Of a stretch of DNA of 64,000 bases, positions 36,301-48,850 are shown in pieces. Numbering within the stretch: the first letter of the stretch is position 1; each line of letters starts with the position of its first letter. A program made the translations under genes and the position numbers. The stretch comes from Micropterus salmoides (Eukaryota > Chordata > Actinopteri > Centrarchiformes > Centrarchidae). The stretch covers positions 1,984,001 to 2,048,000 of the forward strand of contig NW_024041150.1 of assembly GCF_014851395.1 (NCBI RefSeq), read 5' to 3'. Below the pieces are notes generated by a model. That model was not told where the DNA came from and made no database searches. It saw only the letters and a program-made list of their open reading frames with translations.

Positions 36301-39291
36301 TGAAGTTAAATACATCCATACAATAACATAAACACAGTCAATTACACAATAACATCAGCAGAAAGGCCCACACGTGACTGCACACACACTCATACAAGCA
36401 GACACAGTTACAGCATGACTATATGTGTGTGCGAATTGTCTCCGTATTTGTTTGGGGCTGTTCAGTCGCCCATTTGCTTCTCTTTGTCAGCTTTCTATTG
36501 TTCAGACAGACACTCTCCAGCTGAGCCCCCTTCAGCTCCACTTGTCTGCCTGCTCTCCTCGCCCTTCTTAACAAACCTTTCACTCATTTATTTATTCCTT
36601 TCTTCTGCCGGCGGTTGCTGCAAACAACAAACTGCCATTGAGCCCCTCTAACCTGACAGAGCGAGGGGGCAGATAACAAGAAGGAAGCAGCATGTAGCAC
36701 AGCAATGGAAACAGGGAAAACTTATTTTCATTATAAGACAGATTTGAAGTATCAGACCATCATGTTCTTACTGATTATTTCATATTTTTTGCTGCTTCAT
36801 GCAGCGGTATGTAAATATACTGTATATGTAAGTGCAACCTGACCTACAACATACTGAAAAAAGATGAAGAAATTATTTATTATTATTAATCTTGTTCGAT
36901 TTTTTCAATGAATTTTTTAGTCCAAAGCTAGAAACTGACATTTTTGCTTGCTAAATGACTCAAACAATTGCTAAACAAATTTTTGCTGGTTAATGAGCCT
37001 GGACAAGTGAGGAAAAGCACTGGTGAAAAAAAAAACTATTGTGTCTACATTATAACCACTAGTATGTAAAATGGAACAATATTCCCATAACCATTAATAA
37101 TCAGAATTGTCCTTGTGCAATGTGCATTCATCTCACGTCTGGATTCTAAAGCCTCACTCTGTGCTCTCCTTCCAAATTACCAGATCAATTGCCAGATTGA
37201 CAATTTTGGCTTCTGTTATTATAGACTAGCAGGGCTGATTTTGTTTGGCAATTGCTTGCAAGACGCATTTGAAGTAGGCTACATAATATAGGTCATCAAA
37301 CTGCAAACACTAATATGAATATTAAGATGTCCCACCCGAACAGGTGCAATGCAGCTAACTAAGGAAGATGTTAATCAAGGTCAGTCTCGATGCGCCAGCG
37401 TAATCCTGAGAAGATCGAGACCCAGTCTGTCAAAATAAGTGGAAACACCTGTGTAGGTGTCCCAGGGATATTCCCAGTAGATGCTTACTTGCTTCTCCTA
37501 GCAAAATCCAAGATTGCAACATGTAGTCTGGCTTCCTGAGTCCATGTAGCTACTCTTAATTATAGCCTTGCATCCAGAAGTTCTGCAATTTGACTTCCAT
37601 ACCTCCAAACAATGGCTACTGGCTCTTAAAGCTGTTAGGTCACTGCTTACCTCTTTATTGAGCATGTCATGTCATTTTCCACACACATAGGATTAAACAT
37701 ACACACACTCTCACTATTTTAACTCTGGCTTGCACTATGTAGTCATTGTTTTTAATAAAAAAAACAAATCAATACAAACAAAATAAATGAAAGGTGATAA
37801 TTCCAATGATTCACTCAATTCATGCCCACATTAATCATTTGTCATTGGTTTAAAGCTTAATGAGGCTACATGGTTCATGTATGACTGCTAAAAGCTTAAA
37901 TAAAACCAACTGGGTAAATTTCAACAAATGCATTATTGTGGAACTTTAAGGGGCTTTTTATGAGGCAACGCAGAGAAGAAGCTTGTAATTGTAGGATTAA
38001 AGCGTATAAATAATAATGTTTTTCCCATGTGCAGTACTGAATGTAAAAAACATTATGATTAATAAATAAAGAGGGGAAATACGATGACTGCACATCTTTA
38101 ATATATGTTTTATAAGTTGTTCGGCTAGTGTACCATCCCGTTCTTCTCCCTCAGAATGATTCTAGGTCTCCCCCCCACCTCTCCCAGCCTTCCACCTTGT
38201 ACATCAGTTTGCTGCAGACATCTTCTCTGCTTTAGCCTGTCAGATTCAAACTTTACTCTGACTGGCTAAGGGACTCCTTCCCTCTCCCTCGGCAAACACC
38301 GGGTTAGACTCATATCATGTTTCAAGCCATTACCAGCAAAGCCGAGCCCTGGGAAGGCAATGAGAGCAGAGCGGTTGGGGAATGGAAAGGAGAGGGCCGG
38401 AGGAACGGCCATTCATCATTCTCTGGCCCCCTGGTCTTCCTGCCACTCTACCGAAACACTTACCAATAAGGCTGGGGTGAAGGCAGATGCCTTCTACACC
38501 CAGGTGTGGGTCAGAGCAACCACACAGAGGAGAGAACAGACACAAATGGAGAGAACAAGTCGAGTGGATTTTATGTCATTAGAGGCCGGTGTGACAGCTT
38601 CATCTGCCCAAGGAACAGGCAAAGAGAAAAATGGATGTGGGGTGGTGTTGATGGCGGAAAAAGACAGAAAAGGAGGAATAAGCAAATTACATAATGTAAA
38701 ATAAAAATAAAAAAAAACCCAAGAAAAAAAGGTAGACCATTAGACCTAATGCCTGATTTTGCATCAAAATACACACCTTTTTCTCTGTGCCACAATCTCA
38801 AAATGTCCATACTTCGATTAAGAAATCTTGCAAATTATATATATCACTTAACTCACAGTACCATCGTCAAATTTAGACTTTCTTCAGCACTCAAACATAA
38901 TCCAGTTCCCTGTTGTCTGTACATCTATTATAGTGCAATCAGGAACTGCTAGGAGCTAATGCACCATGACTTCATGATGACATGATTTGCCAAAATGTAA
39001 TTTTAGCCATGAAAGCACAGTTTGCAGCTTACCCACTGATTGTAGGTCAACATTCTTGTTTACATCTGGAAATGGGAACTGTAGTGCCACTTGCATCTTA
39101 CTTGCGGTAGGCTACTGTGTTTATTGTGGGAATTGTTGGGTGTTTGTAAGTAATATGGTTTAGTATGGCAGTATGGTCTAGACCTGTTCTATATGAAAAG
39201 TGCGATGACATTCTATTCTGTTGCGAATTGACGCTATAGAAAAACTGAATTGAAAATTAATTGAACATCTCAAACAAAAATAAGACAGAGG
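33351..39291. other. Unique intronic sequence
   Basis: No gene recognised. A small motif, CAACGCGTTTCGCCCATTGC followed by TTCTTCAGGCTC (about 33479-33510), resembles a word set found in vertebrate dispersed repeats. A TG run lies at 35513-35532. GC-balanced, repeat-free DNA around 38300-38560 has only short frames. Confidence 0.45.
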
Positions 39292-40455
39292 CTGTGCGAT
39301 ATGACGATTTTCTATCGTTTGACTATTAGAAAAACATCTATCATTTACAATTATGCTTCTATTGTTTATTTTGTTGCGTCGCTAATGCCACACTTTACCG
39401 TAATATTTTGGCGAGGGAACGGCGCTTCACTCAACGGTGAAGTTTGTCGAATATCCAACATAAAACTGACTTCACTGCTGTCCACACATGCTGGTGTTGC
39501 AGAGAAGAAATTTGCATTAAGAATAAACTAATGTGGAGGACAGTGAAGTTTACTCAGAACTGGGTAATACTGAACAGGAGGACTCAGACCATGCAAGCAA
39601 AAACAAGGAGCTCATATCAAAGAAAGAAGTCTGTTGAGCCACAAAAAACTATTCCAGCAGCTCCAGGCATGATTTGTGTGTCAGGTAACATTTAATGACT
39701 TGCCCACAGACATCCAGCTTACTTTGTAGTTCACCGAGACATGCTGTTGTAGTGACGTTAGCATCACTACAACAGCAGCAGGAGAGTTGGAACTTGCTTA
39801 TTCAAACCAGGAGGCAGGTGTCATCCTAACGTTTCTTGAAGCTCTTCAATACCACAAAAACGCTATTAGTATTTTTAATAAAAATTGTTGTGGCATTGTT
39901 ATTGCATATGAACAGTGGGGAAAAAGGTTATGGATGTAAGGGAAATAAAGATGTTTAGCTAAACAAGCTTTTCAAATGCTTATCACGGCAAATAGATATG
40001 TGATTAATTTCGATTCATTGTATTAATTAATTACAAAACTACAAACAAGGTACAAAACTTGTAATTAATTAGATTCATTTTTTTAATCGCTTGACAACTC
40101 TATTTAATATATGTCTTTTATTATTATTAACAAGGTCAAACTTTAACTGAAATCTGACTAACTATCAGTGCATAAATTAAAAATAAATGACATGAGCATT
40201 AACACTGTTGGCATAATGGATGCGTGGCTGGATTCATCCTTGTATATTGGCACTCATCACAAGCTTGCCGACCCCTGCTCTATATCATGGTATTTGTCAT
40301 ATTATTGGAATTCTCCAGAAAAGTTAGCCCACCTTTTTGATCCTGAGAAATTTCATGAGTTACTGTTGAAAAGTCAAACATTATGATGTTTTATTGAATT
40401 TACAAAATATGTTCTATATCGGGATATATATCGTTATTGGGATATGAAATGACCT
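39292..40455. mobile_element. Probable hAT-like non-autonomous element
   Basis: The left side starts with GAGGCTGTGCGATATGACG and the right side ends with TCGGGATATATATCGTTATT, both of the kind found at fish hAT-like termini. Inside lie TTGCCGACCCCTGCTCTATA (shared with 47415-47432) and a perfect 13-bp stem-loop at 39743-39776. No transposase frame is visible. The ends are imprecise and could belong to two insertions. Confidence 0.4.
39743..39776. repeat. Perfect 13-bp inverted repeat (stem-loop)
   Basis: GCTGTTGTAGTGA and its exact reverse complement TCACTACAACAGC flank the 8-base spacer CGTTAGCA. It lies inside the probable hAT-like element. Confidence 0.85.
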
Positions 40456-43400
40456 TTATTGTGTATTAGTAACATTTGGACATACAGGCAAACAACCATC
40501 TTCTTTATTTTCATAAAAAGTGTCTTAGAATATCTATAGTGCCATTCACTTGCCAAATAATGGCATACATATCCTAACTTAAACTCACAATGAAGTGTGC
40601 TTAGCAAAGACCCAACCAGTATGCAAATGGGTTGAAAAACAATCAAAAACAGACAAATTCAAAGGCTTAAAGAGAGACAGACAGTCAAACAGAAGTAAAA
40701 TAAGCTGCAAAGACTGAGCATGAAGCTGGTTGAAATATGTGCCAAATGCCCAACAGTGACAGCACCTGAAGAAACAGAGCTGCTCATGGTGACAGGAACA
40801 CACAGCACTGCATTAGCGTGATATGCTGAAAGAAAATCATCTCTTAAGTACTCCGCAAACATCCTTCACATTCTTCACTCTTAAATTTAAAGTCAGCTAG
40901 CATGCACACAACCTGTTGTTGTAATTAAATCCTAATTCCTTCAGGCAAGTTGACAATTTACTCTTGTAAATAGGTTGTACATACTATAGTATTTTTGACA
41001 CTGCAAGTCCTTTGCTAAATTGCTTCCGACATATCTTGAAGGGATTTGTCGAGGCAGGTTGTTAATTGGTCCTGTTCAATCATTGCCTCAATAAAACACA
41101 ACCAGTATAAACAATCACTTTGAAATTGAGGCACATTTATCTCCTCCAGGGGTGGAGCTTAGCTGTCATTATGATTGCCGTAAGAAATTATGATAGGTCT
41201 ACTGTGCAAAAGCAAATAATGACACTCATGCGTGTGCATATCACAGCTGGACCAAATCAAAAAATGTTTCTTTTTTACATTTGAAACAGATCATTCTAGT
41301 GAGACAGAAATCTCTTCTTAACTGCTCTGCATCAATTTATGCATCAATGACAGCAACCTCATTAATTAAGTCAATTGCTTCGCTCCAGGTTTGTGTTTTT
41401 TGAGAAAATTTGTATACAAGACTGAATTCTTCCACAGGGATTTAACACACTTTACTTGTGCAGCCTGCAGGTGACTCTTTTGCTACAACAGACAGAGTCA
41501 GGGAGACAGCCCGCTAAGTATATATTTAATTCATCTTGTAAACCTTTTACATTTCTAAGACTTAACTTCAATGAGCCTTTCTTCCCGGCTGTCACAGGAT
41601 CGTGACTTCAGCAGGACTCATGCTGCTTATAATCCATCTGGGGCTTAAAAACGGTAGACATCTAACCAAGGGTCGTCCCTTTTTGCAAGTGAATCCAAAG
41701 GCTTTTAAAACAATAAACAAAGAAGTGTACAGGGTTGCCTGTGTTGCTATTTTTATGCATTGGACACACCTGTTAATGAGAGCTGAGTCCTTGACTGCTG
41801 AGTAGTAAATGTAGTCAGAGACGTTAGGCTGGGATGAAGTCTGTTATGCTCTAGTTAAAAGCAGCAGAGAATGTAAAATATACAACCAATAAGGTGCCAA
41901 TGCATGCTGCAGGGATGAAAAACAAATATTAGCTGGTTTAGAGAGGACCTGTCGACATGCCCCGCAAGCTGGAGCCCAAAACTGGAAGGATGAAAGCATA
42001 ATATATATAATAAATATACAAACACTGTTTAACTTTCTCTTGCTTCATTTCATTCATTTTCACACGCAGAAAACCTTCTCTCATAGCCTACAGTAACTTC
42101 TTTGTTTATTATTGCAGGGCTACAGAGTTTTGAATAAAATGCATTTCTCTTTCCTGCTTACACATTCGTCAACACTGCAGCTGCCCAAAAATGGGGGTGA
42201 TCCAGCAAATTAACTCCAACACAAGAAAGAGAGAAAATGAGGGGAGGTGAAAAAAAGCATTTCTGTAAAGGTTAATGTGTGTATGGATATTGGTTGCCAG
42301 AGGGTATCTTGCACTAATGAGTGTGAGAGAAAGTTCCTGAACAAGATGGCATTTGCCCTTGTTTCTAATGGCAGAGAGAGAGAAGGACTGATGGCTGGAT
42401 GGAGGGAATGAAAGAAAGACCCAGGGACAGATTTTCATCATAAACAGAAGATAGTACTGTTAGTATGTTCTACACACTACATAGTACATACTTCCAAATA
42501 CTACTACAAACATCTAGACTGGCATCCAATTATAAATAACACTGGACACAGAAACTGACTTTGTTGTTTGCCCAACCATCTCTTTTACTCTGCTTCAAAG
42601 CATATTTCGACATGTGATTCTTTTAAGTATAATTAGGAATTTTATTTTGGCAATGCAAGTTGGTCTTCCTTCATTTTTTTCTAGAAAAAAAAGACTGATA
42701 CTTCGTTTGAAATTCTCAGAGCAGAAGCCTGAAGAACTTTTTGCTATATGTGCCCGGTGAGAAACTTGAAATAATGTATTGGTAAATTTATTTAGGACAG
42801 TGCACAATAATAACATAAAACTGTAAATCTTTTTAAAGTTAAGGTCATGTATTATGGTTGTAAACATAACATAAGTTTGGTTTCATATTTCAATATTAAA
42901 TGGTTGTAGGGATTATAAAGACAACACATCATGACTTGTGAATGTGCCATTCACATAATCGTTTGCATCAGAATAGAAGGCAATTAAAGCCATTACCCTG
43001 AACAGTAACAACCAGGTTCATGTGATTCTGAATCTCACATCTATGCCAATAAGCCTGTTGCTTCAAATTGCATGCATAGTTGCAATGAAATGGCAACAAT
43101 CCATTTGTTTTATGACAAGTACAGAAATTGCACTGTACCTTTGATATTTCACTTAGAATTGTAAAATTCAGCAATTACTTAACATGAATGACAATATGAT
43201 GAGTGTGTTGAGTATAAGTGAGACTACAATGCTTGCAAAGGGTGTGTGAGGAATAAGAAGAGGCTCAAAGGACTCAGTCAAGTGACAAACCGACTGGACT
43301 AATAAAGTTTTGAATATTTTATATAAGTGTTCCATTCAGATTGTCCTGCGTGAAAATCTGGAATTTTTTTCCTTTGGATTATTACTTAAAACATAAAAAG

Positions 43401-44103
43401 GTACAACATGTATGTAGGTGAAGCAAATTAAGTGTCACTGCTGAGGTAGTGGAAAGCCTTTCATGACAGGGAACAAACTTTGTAACATACTTCTTGTGAT
43501 TAAACAATTGAGTGGGAGGCTTAATGGGGAGTTTTGTTGTTACTAAGAGCAAGGTCGAGGAGGGGCAAGAGATAGATGTGTAGTGAAGTCACATTAATCC
43601 CAATGAAGCCCTGTTTAAGAGGTTAATGGTCTCTCTGTGCAGTGTGACATCTATATGACGTCTGTATAAGTGAGCTGGTATGCGTTTTAAGACCATTATA
43701 CTGGACCAAACCTCAACGGTCTGATACTCATACCGGATGACGTTTCATTTGCTTTACGTGCAGCTTATTTGGGATGAGATGTAACATTGCTGGCTCACAT
43801 ACAAATGTGCACAAAGCCACACATGCGATCCCACATATACACGCACAATTCAGAGAGACAAAGAGAAAAAAAACACAGCAATTGTATTTATATTCAGACT
43901 AACTTTTAACATTCAACAATGATGCTAAAGGGCTTCCCCCAGTGCATTGAACTAAAACACTAAAGGCTGCCGTGTGTTGGTACCATACGCTGAAGGACGT
44001 GACAAAGCGACACGCACAACTACACACACAAACACACACAGCTTGCAGAAAGCTACCATGCATGGTGCTGGCATTACCATGAGTGACATACAGTGGCACC
44101 TCC
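40456..44103. other. Unique intronic sequence
   Basis: No gene or clear repeat recognised. Stretches at about 41140-41240 and 41310-41400 are repeat-free and contain TTAATTAA-type words. Short CA/GT-rich tracts occur near 44000-44040. Confidence 0.45.
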
Positions 44104-45251
44104 AGCAACTAATCAACGTAGTTGACAAAAATCGATGACGTCATGAACGAATCGATTATTAAATTCGTCGTTCATGAAGTCATCGGGCGACACCGTCAGC
44201 TTAACGGAGTAAAGTGATGTGAACATTCAAGTTATTAAAACAACATCAGAGCTGTAGTAACACCTTCACAACCTAAAACCTCCAGTGTGTGTGGCAGCAT
44301 TTCACTCTTCACTCAGCCAGAAAGGTTATGAACTGTAGAAAAGCTGAGCTCTCCTGGAAACACCGGCGCATCTGAAGAGGAGGCGCGTAACGTTGTGTCT
44401 CTGTGGATGACTAAGACTCGTCTCGGTAAGCTAGTTAGCGAGCTAGCTTCACGTTAAAGCCGTGTTACTTCACGTTATGAGCTAAAACGTTTTCTATACA
44501 GTTCAACAACAACAACAACAAGTTATACAGTCAATTTGATTGTTACAGTAATGGTGCTGAGAGTAGCACATAATTATGAAACACAACGGCTGCATTCACA
44601 TTCCAGATGTACCCTGACTTTACAATCATAAATGATGCATTGCTCTTGGCAACGTTCCCAGCTGGAGAACGTGTGGCTGCCAAGTGTACAAGATAAGACA
44701 ACACCGGACAATTTCATACTTTCTAAAGAAGAGAAAACAGTTCTCCTGTCTGTGCGTGAGGCGGTAGCTAATCCACCCCAAACTCCCTTAAAAACATCAT
44801 GTAGTTTTGTGAGTTGTTGAGTTAGGGGAAACTAAATAAATGTTGTGAAAAGCTGTCTACTACAAAATTTTTTTTATTGATCCCCTCTTGTAAATTCGGC
44901 AAATTTAATGCATGACATTATTGTCCTGGTGTGTTGCAGTACTGGCGTGAAAGCTGCTCCGTCACTATACAGCAGATCACAGCTGCTTATAACGTGAACG
45001 GAACAGAACGTGATTTCAGTGGAACTTTCTGTTGCTGCAGCAGAAACGTTCATTAAAAGATGCATTTTTGAAAGCAATATTTATTTTATTGTATTGACTG
45101 TTAATTAGCACATGCCTAAAACAACCTCAGGTTTAATTTAAAGACTTATAGCTAAATGAGAGGCATTGTGTCATTTTGCGATTCATAATCCGAACAGTCG
45201 ATTATTCGTTTCAGTAATTGATAGATCAAAATAGTCGTTAGTTGCAGCCCT
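44104..45251. mobile_element. hAT-like non-autonomous element with ACTAA-type ends
   Basis: The left end reads CAGCAACTAATCAACGTAGT. The right end, reverse-complemented, reads AGGGCTGCAACTAACGACTA. Both are of the widespread fish hAT-like 'GGGCTGCAACTAACGA' terminus. Just inside the left end, GATGACGTCATGAACGA and TCGTTCATGAAGTCATC form a near-perfect hairpin (about 44134-44184). The interior has an (AAC)n run (about 44505-44520) and no transposase. The ends differ in detail, so two related insertions are possible. Confidence 0.6.
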
Positions 45252-46810
45252 TGTATATAGACTAGTTGAAAACTATAAAAATATGAGTTAAGGATTCACA
45301 GGCTGAGATACTAGTTAATAATTGTCTTATGTCCATAGACCAATACCAGTTCAGCAAACATTTTGAGTTCCATAAAAATAAATTTAGCTGAAATATGCAA
45401 TATGTGTCTGTATCGAGTTGCGCAATTATTTATTTCATTAGTTTGGTGTTATTCTTGTTACAAACAACTACGATAGTAATTCTTGAAATATCCCACTTTT
45501 TAACCACACATTTGACCAGTGTTGTATTTATATGTAAAAATGGTTGGGCACCAACTATTTTAAAACATAGATACCAGTGAAACTACAATACTCTCTATTG
45601 CTACTGTGAAAACAGTACACATGCTCAAGAAAGAAAGAAAGAGGAGTGCATTTACTCAGTACCAGTTACAGTACCACTGTCACAATCCTAAATTAAGAAT
45701 GCAGTATTTAGGCCGACACAACCAAGCAACCAAATGAGCCTACAGGGCCATAAGCAAACAGCACTGAGCTCTACACCACTGAAGGGACCCAGACCCTTTC
45801 TATCGCCGCTTTCCACAGATATTCTGCAATCAAAAGGAAATACTGTCCGCCAATAAATAGCAAGCCCGCATATTGGCGTAATTATCCCAGATAAAGCAGA
45901 ATGAAAGCCGCTATATGACAACAATATCATGACAACAACGGTTGTAGATAAACATGGACACACAGAAACTTATCACCATCCACAGCCTAGTATTAATCGA
46001 TCCAGCACAACAATTTGGCCCATGCACAGGCCAGTAGCAGAGCCAGGATGATAAAAGATGCTTTGACTCACCACAGGTGAGGCCTCATGGCGTTTTTTCC
46101 TCTGGGCAAACTTCTGGATGACCTCAAAGTTTTTCAGAGTCTGCCGATTTGTTGCGGCCCCGCGGTGCTGTTTCACATTTTCTATGGAGTTTAATAAACC
46201 TTACTGAGCTAGTAGCTGTTTTCCAACACCTGTTTGTTACGCTGCTCAACGGTGCGCCCGTTGGGCAAGTTACATTAAGCTCAGTTTCACAGCATCTTCC
46301 AGATGACTTCCGCTGTTGTCATGTTTTGCAATCCTCTCAGTAAGATTAAGTTCAAGACAGGCACAGGCTGGTCTCCCTCGAGGCCAGAGAAGCGTTTCCT
46401 GTCACATGGCCCAGTCAGTGACTCCAGTGTCCGTTGGACGAGATTGGACATTACCTTGCTGTTAGCGATGGTGCTAACCTATAGCTATCTGCAGACTAGT
46501 ATAGTCTCAACACACAGTACAATACACAAAATTGTGAAGCAGTGCAACAAACTGATAAACTAGCCAAGCAACACACTTTTCTTTCTTCTGCAACTGGTTG
46601 CTACCTACAGAGAAAACACACACACACCTGTTGCATTAGGCTGACCGGGGTAACTCTGATCTGCTCTGCCTGTTAGTCCCGCCCGATAACCAATCAAAGT
46701 TTTAGAAACGTGACAACCATCTACATGGACGAATCGGAGGCCTCTCTTGAAAAAAACAGCATAGTCTGTCACACCTCAGGGTCAGAGGTTACCCACTTAA
46801 AGTGACAGAG
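45252..46810. other. Intronic sequence with an exon-like segment
   Basis: No gene is recognised. On the minus strand, 46072-46181 is bounded by an AG acceptor-like dinucleotide and a GTGAGT donor. It can encode a basic, helix-like stretch (TLKNFEVIQKFAQRKKRHEA). I do not know this sequence; see findings. The remainder shows nothing clear. Confidence 0.3.
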
Positions 46811-47660
46811 CCTAATATATCCCCTTTTCCACTGCATGGTACTCTACTGGCATTTTTTTGGTTTCCATTGTGCAAAAGTTGTACCTGTACCTGCTTCCAG
46901 GTACTTTTTTTCATCTGTCGAGGTTCCAAGCTGAGGCAATACTAAAATGTGAAGTGAAGTTCTGATCAACTGTGTAGATTTCAAATACTGACAGTTTTAC
47001 AAAAAGTGATGGCGGAATATAAATGTGCTTGAAAGACCGATTTTGGCTCTGTTTAAAAACTTTCTGACAACTTAAAACAACAACTCTGGACCCAGTATTT
47101 AGCATAACTCCATCAGCTGTTCGCTGTAAACACACTACTGCAAGCTGGTTGCTATTTCCGAGCAATGCATTTACTGCTGAGGTATGTTCTCGGAGAGATG
47201 TGCTATTTGACTATGGACTGTGAATTATTGGTTTGCAAACAACAGTGGAAAAGAGAGGAGCAGTTATAACACCCGTCATTTTCCATATAAAGCCAGTAGC
47301 CTCTACTTGCCTATTCAGAAATTCACTGCAAGCCCCGCCCCCGCAAAGGACCGGTACTTATATTGTCAACCACCATCTAATGGTTGAAAAAATTGCTTTG
47401 ATGCAAAACTTATTTGCCGACCCCTGCTGTATTTTATTACTTCTTCTTCGTCATTGCCTAAATTCTACAAGAAGAAGAAGAAGAACGTAATGACAAAACG
47501 CGCTCTGTAGCACTGTTGGTCCATTTTCAGCTGCTGTAGAAACATGATGGCGCAACACGGCGACATCCATGGAAGGGGGGAACCGTGGTTATGCAGATAG
47601 GAATGACTCATACGAAGGTAATAAAAACATAATGATTCATTATGTATTATGTATGTAATA
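46811..47660. mobile_element. Composite of DNA-transposon fragments
   Basis: The left end, TATATCCCCTTTTCCACTGC followed by ATGGTACTCTACTGG and CAGGTACTTTTTTTCATC, matches a widespread fish terminal sequence. The segment 46961-47015 (ATCAACTGTGTAGATTTC) repeats part of the element at 23.5-24.5 kb. The right part (about 47530-47640: ATGATGGCGCAACACGGCGA, GACTCATACGAAGGTAATAA) belongs to another common fish repeat. A (GAA)n run lies at 47469-47486. No transposase is visible. Confidence 0.5.
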
Positions 47661-47689
47661 TACCACTGAAAACATAGGATCTTATATAC

Positions 47690-47870
47690 GGCTGGACAAT
47701 ATGACGAAAAATGATATCACAATAAACATATCACGATATGTGTGAAATCGTTATTTCTTCGAGTTTAAAGGCTGATTTATGATTAACCAGATGGTTAATT
47801 GTGGGGGCACTGGGGTAGTCACCAATTTCATTGTAGCTCCTCTCATAGTGACATCAACTTAAAGGCCTGT
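47690..47870 (+). mobile_element. hAT-like terminal fragment
   Basis: GGCTGGACAATATGACGAAA followed by ATGATATCACAATAAACATA and TATCACGATATG is the typical start of fish hAT-like repeats. Only about 180 bp is recognisable. The following 47871-48477 is AT-rich with nothing clear. Confidence 0.5.
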
Positions 47871-48477
47871 TGTGTGACAATGTAGTGAAGTGAGAAGTGA
47901 GATATTTATTATTAATGTTTTGGTGTTGTGTAGAATTTAACATTGTGTATGAGTAGGTTTATTCAATTTACAGTATCTTCACATAAATATATAATATATA
48001 GGAGAGCTCATACTATGCAGTAGCACTACAGTGACGCGACCTGCCAAAGCATTAACAGGGCTAACAGAAATGAGACGACACAAAACACAGCTTCCTTTCA
48101 TGTAGGTCATTCACGGTTGAACCTCCCTCTCTTACATGTTTCAGAGACAGAAAGAGAAAGACAGAGTGGTTGAGGGAGACAGAAAATTATAATTAAGATA
48201 AGACTAAAGAAGTGATGATTGTAATCTGAAACATTTAGGTGAATCACTGATTTTGTATTGTATTGTATTTTAAATAGTACAAACATTTTAAAAATTATAA
48301 TGAATTATATTAATTTTAATAATTAGAATTAGAATCAGAATCAAACTATTAACAATAGTATAGCCTTAATATTAATTTAAGGCTTTACATATTCTACCAT
48401 CCTAGTAAATATAAAATAAAAGGTAGAGTTTGACTTCTACAAAAAGACTTTACTTAATTACCTGAAACTCCAAAGAC

Positions 48478-48850
48478 CACCGTCACTATGGTTGAGTATG
48501 CACTGTAGACCCGGGTTCAATTCCGGGTTCAATTCCGGGTTTGGTGACTGCTCTTGCCCCTCGTCACATATGGTAGCAGTGATGGGATGGCTTGCCGTGA
48601 GATTGTCGGAGGCATACCTAGTGTGTGAACTGTACGAGGGACCCCCAGGGTTGGTGGACCCGTGTCTGTGTCTTTGTGTGTGAAGGACCCAGAGATGGGT
48701 GAAGCACTCCCGAAGGGGAGGGCAGTGTGACGGACAACCGTCACAGTGTTTGAATATGAATTTTGACTGCCATACCAGCAAGCCTGGCTCTTTAGCATTG
48801 GGGTGAAGTTGCATGTTTGGTACCCTGTAGATCCGGGTGGGGTAACTACA
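48478..48850 (+). repeat. tRNA-related SINE-like repeat, copy 2 (partial tandem)
   Basis: This is the same family as 33076-33350, here extending beyond one unit. The block CCGTCAC occurs at 48480 and again at 48738, a spacing of 258 bases, each followed by a diverged copy of the same continuation (TATGGTTGAGTATG at the first, AGTGTTTGAATATG at the second). The first unit keeps a T-arm/B-box-like CCCGGGTTCAATTCCGGG with the 12-base word duplicated (about 48510-48540). It then runs through GACTGCTCTTGC, the body and GAAGGGGAGGGCAGTGTGAC into the second tRNA-like module (about 48780-48840, with GCCTGGCTC and TTGCATGTTTGGTACC). Open frames on both strands are by-products. Confidence 0.6.

Noticed and set aside
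48500..48545. Possible tRNA gene (CCCGGGTTCAATTCCGGG T-arm-like)
   Set aside because: No matching acceptor, D or anticodon arms; the word is tandemly duplicated and belongs to a SINE-like repeat.
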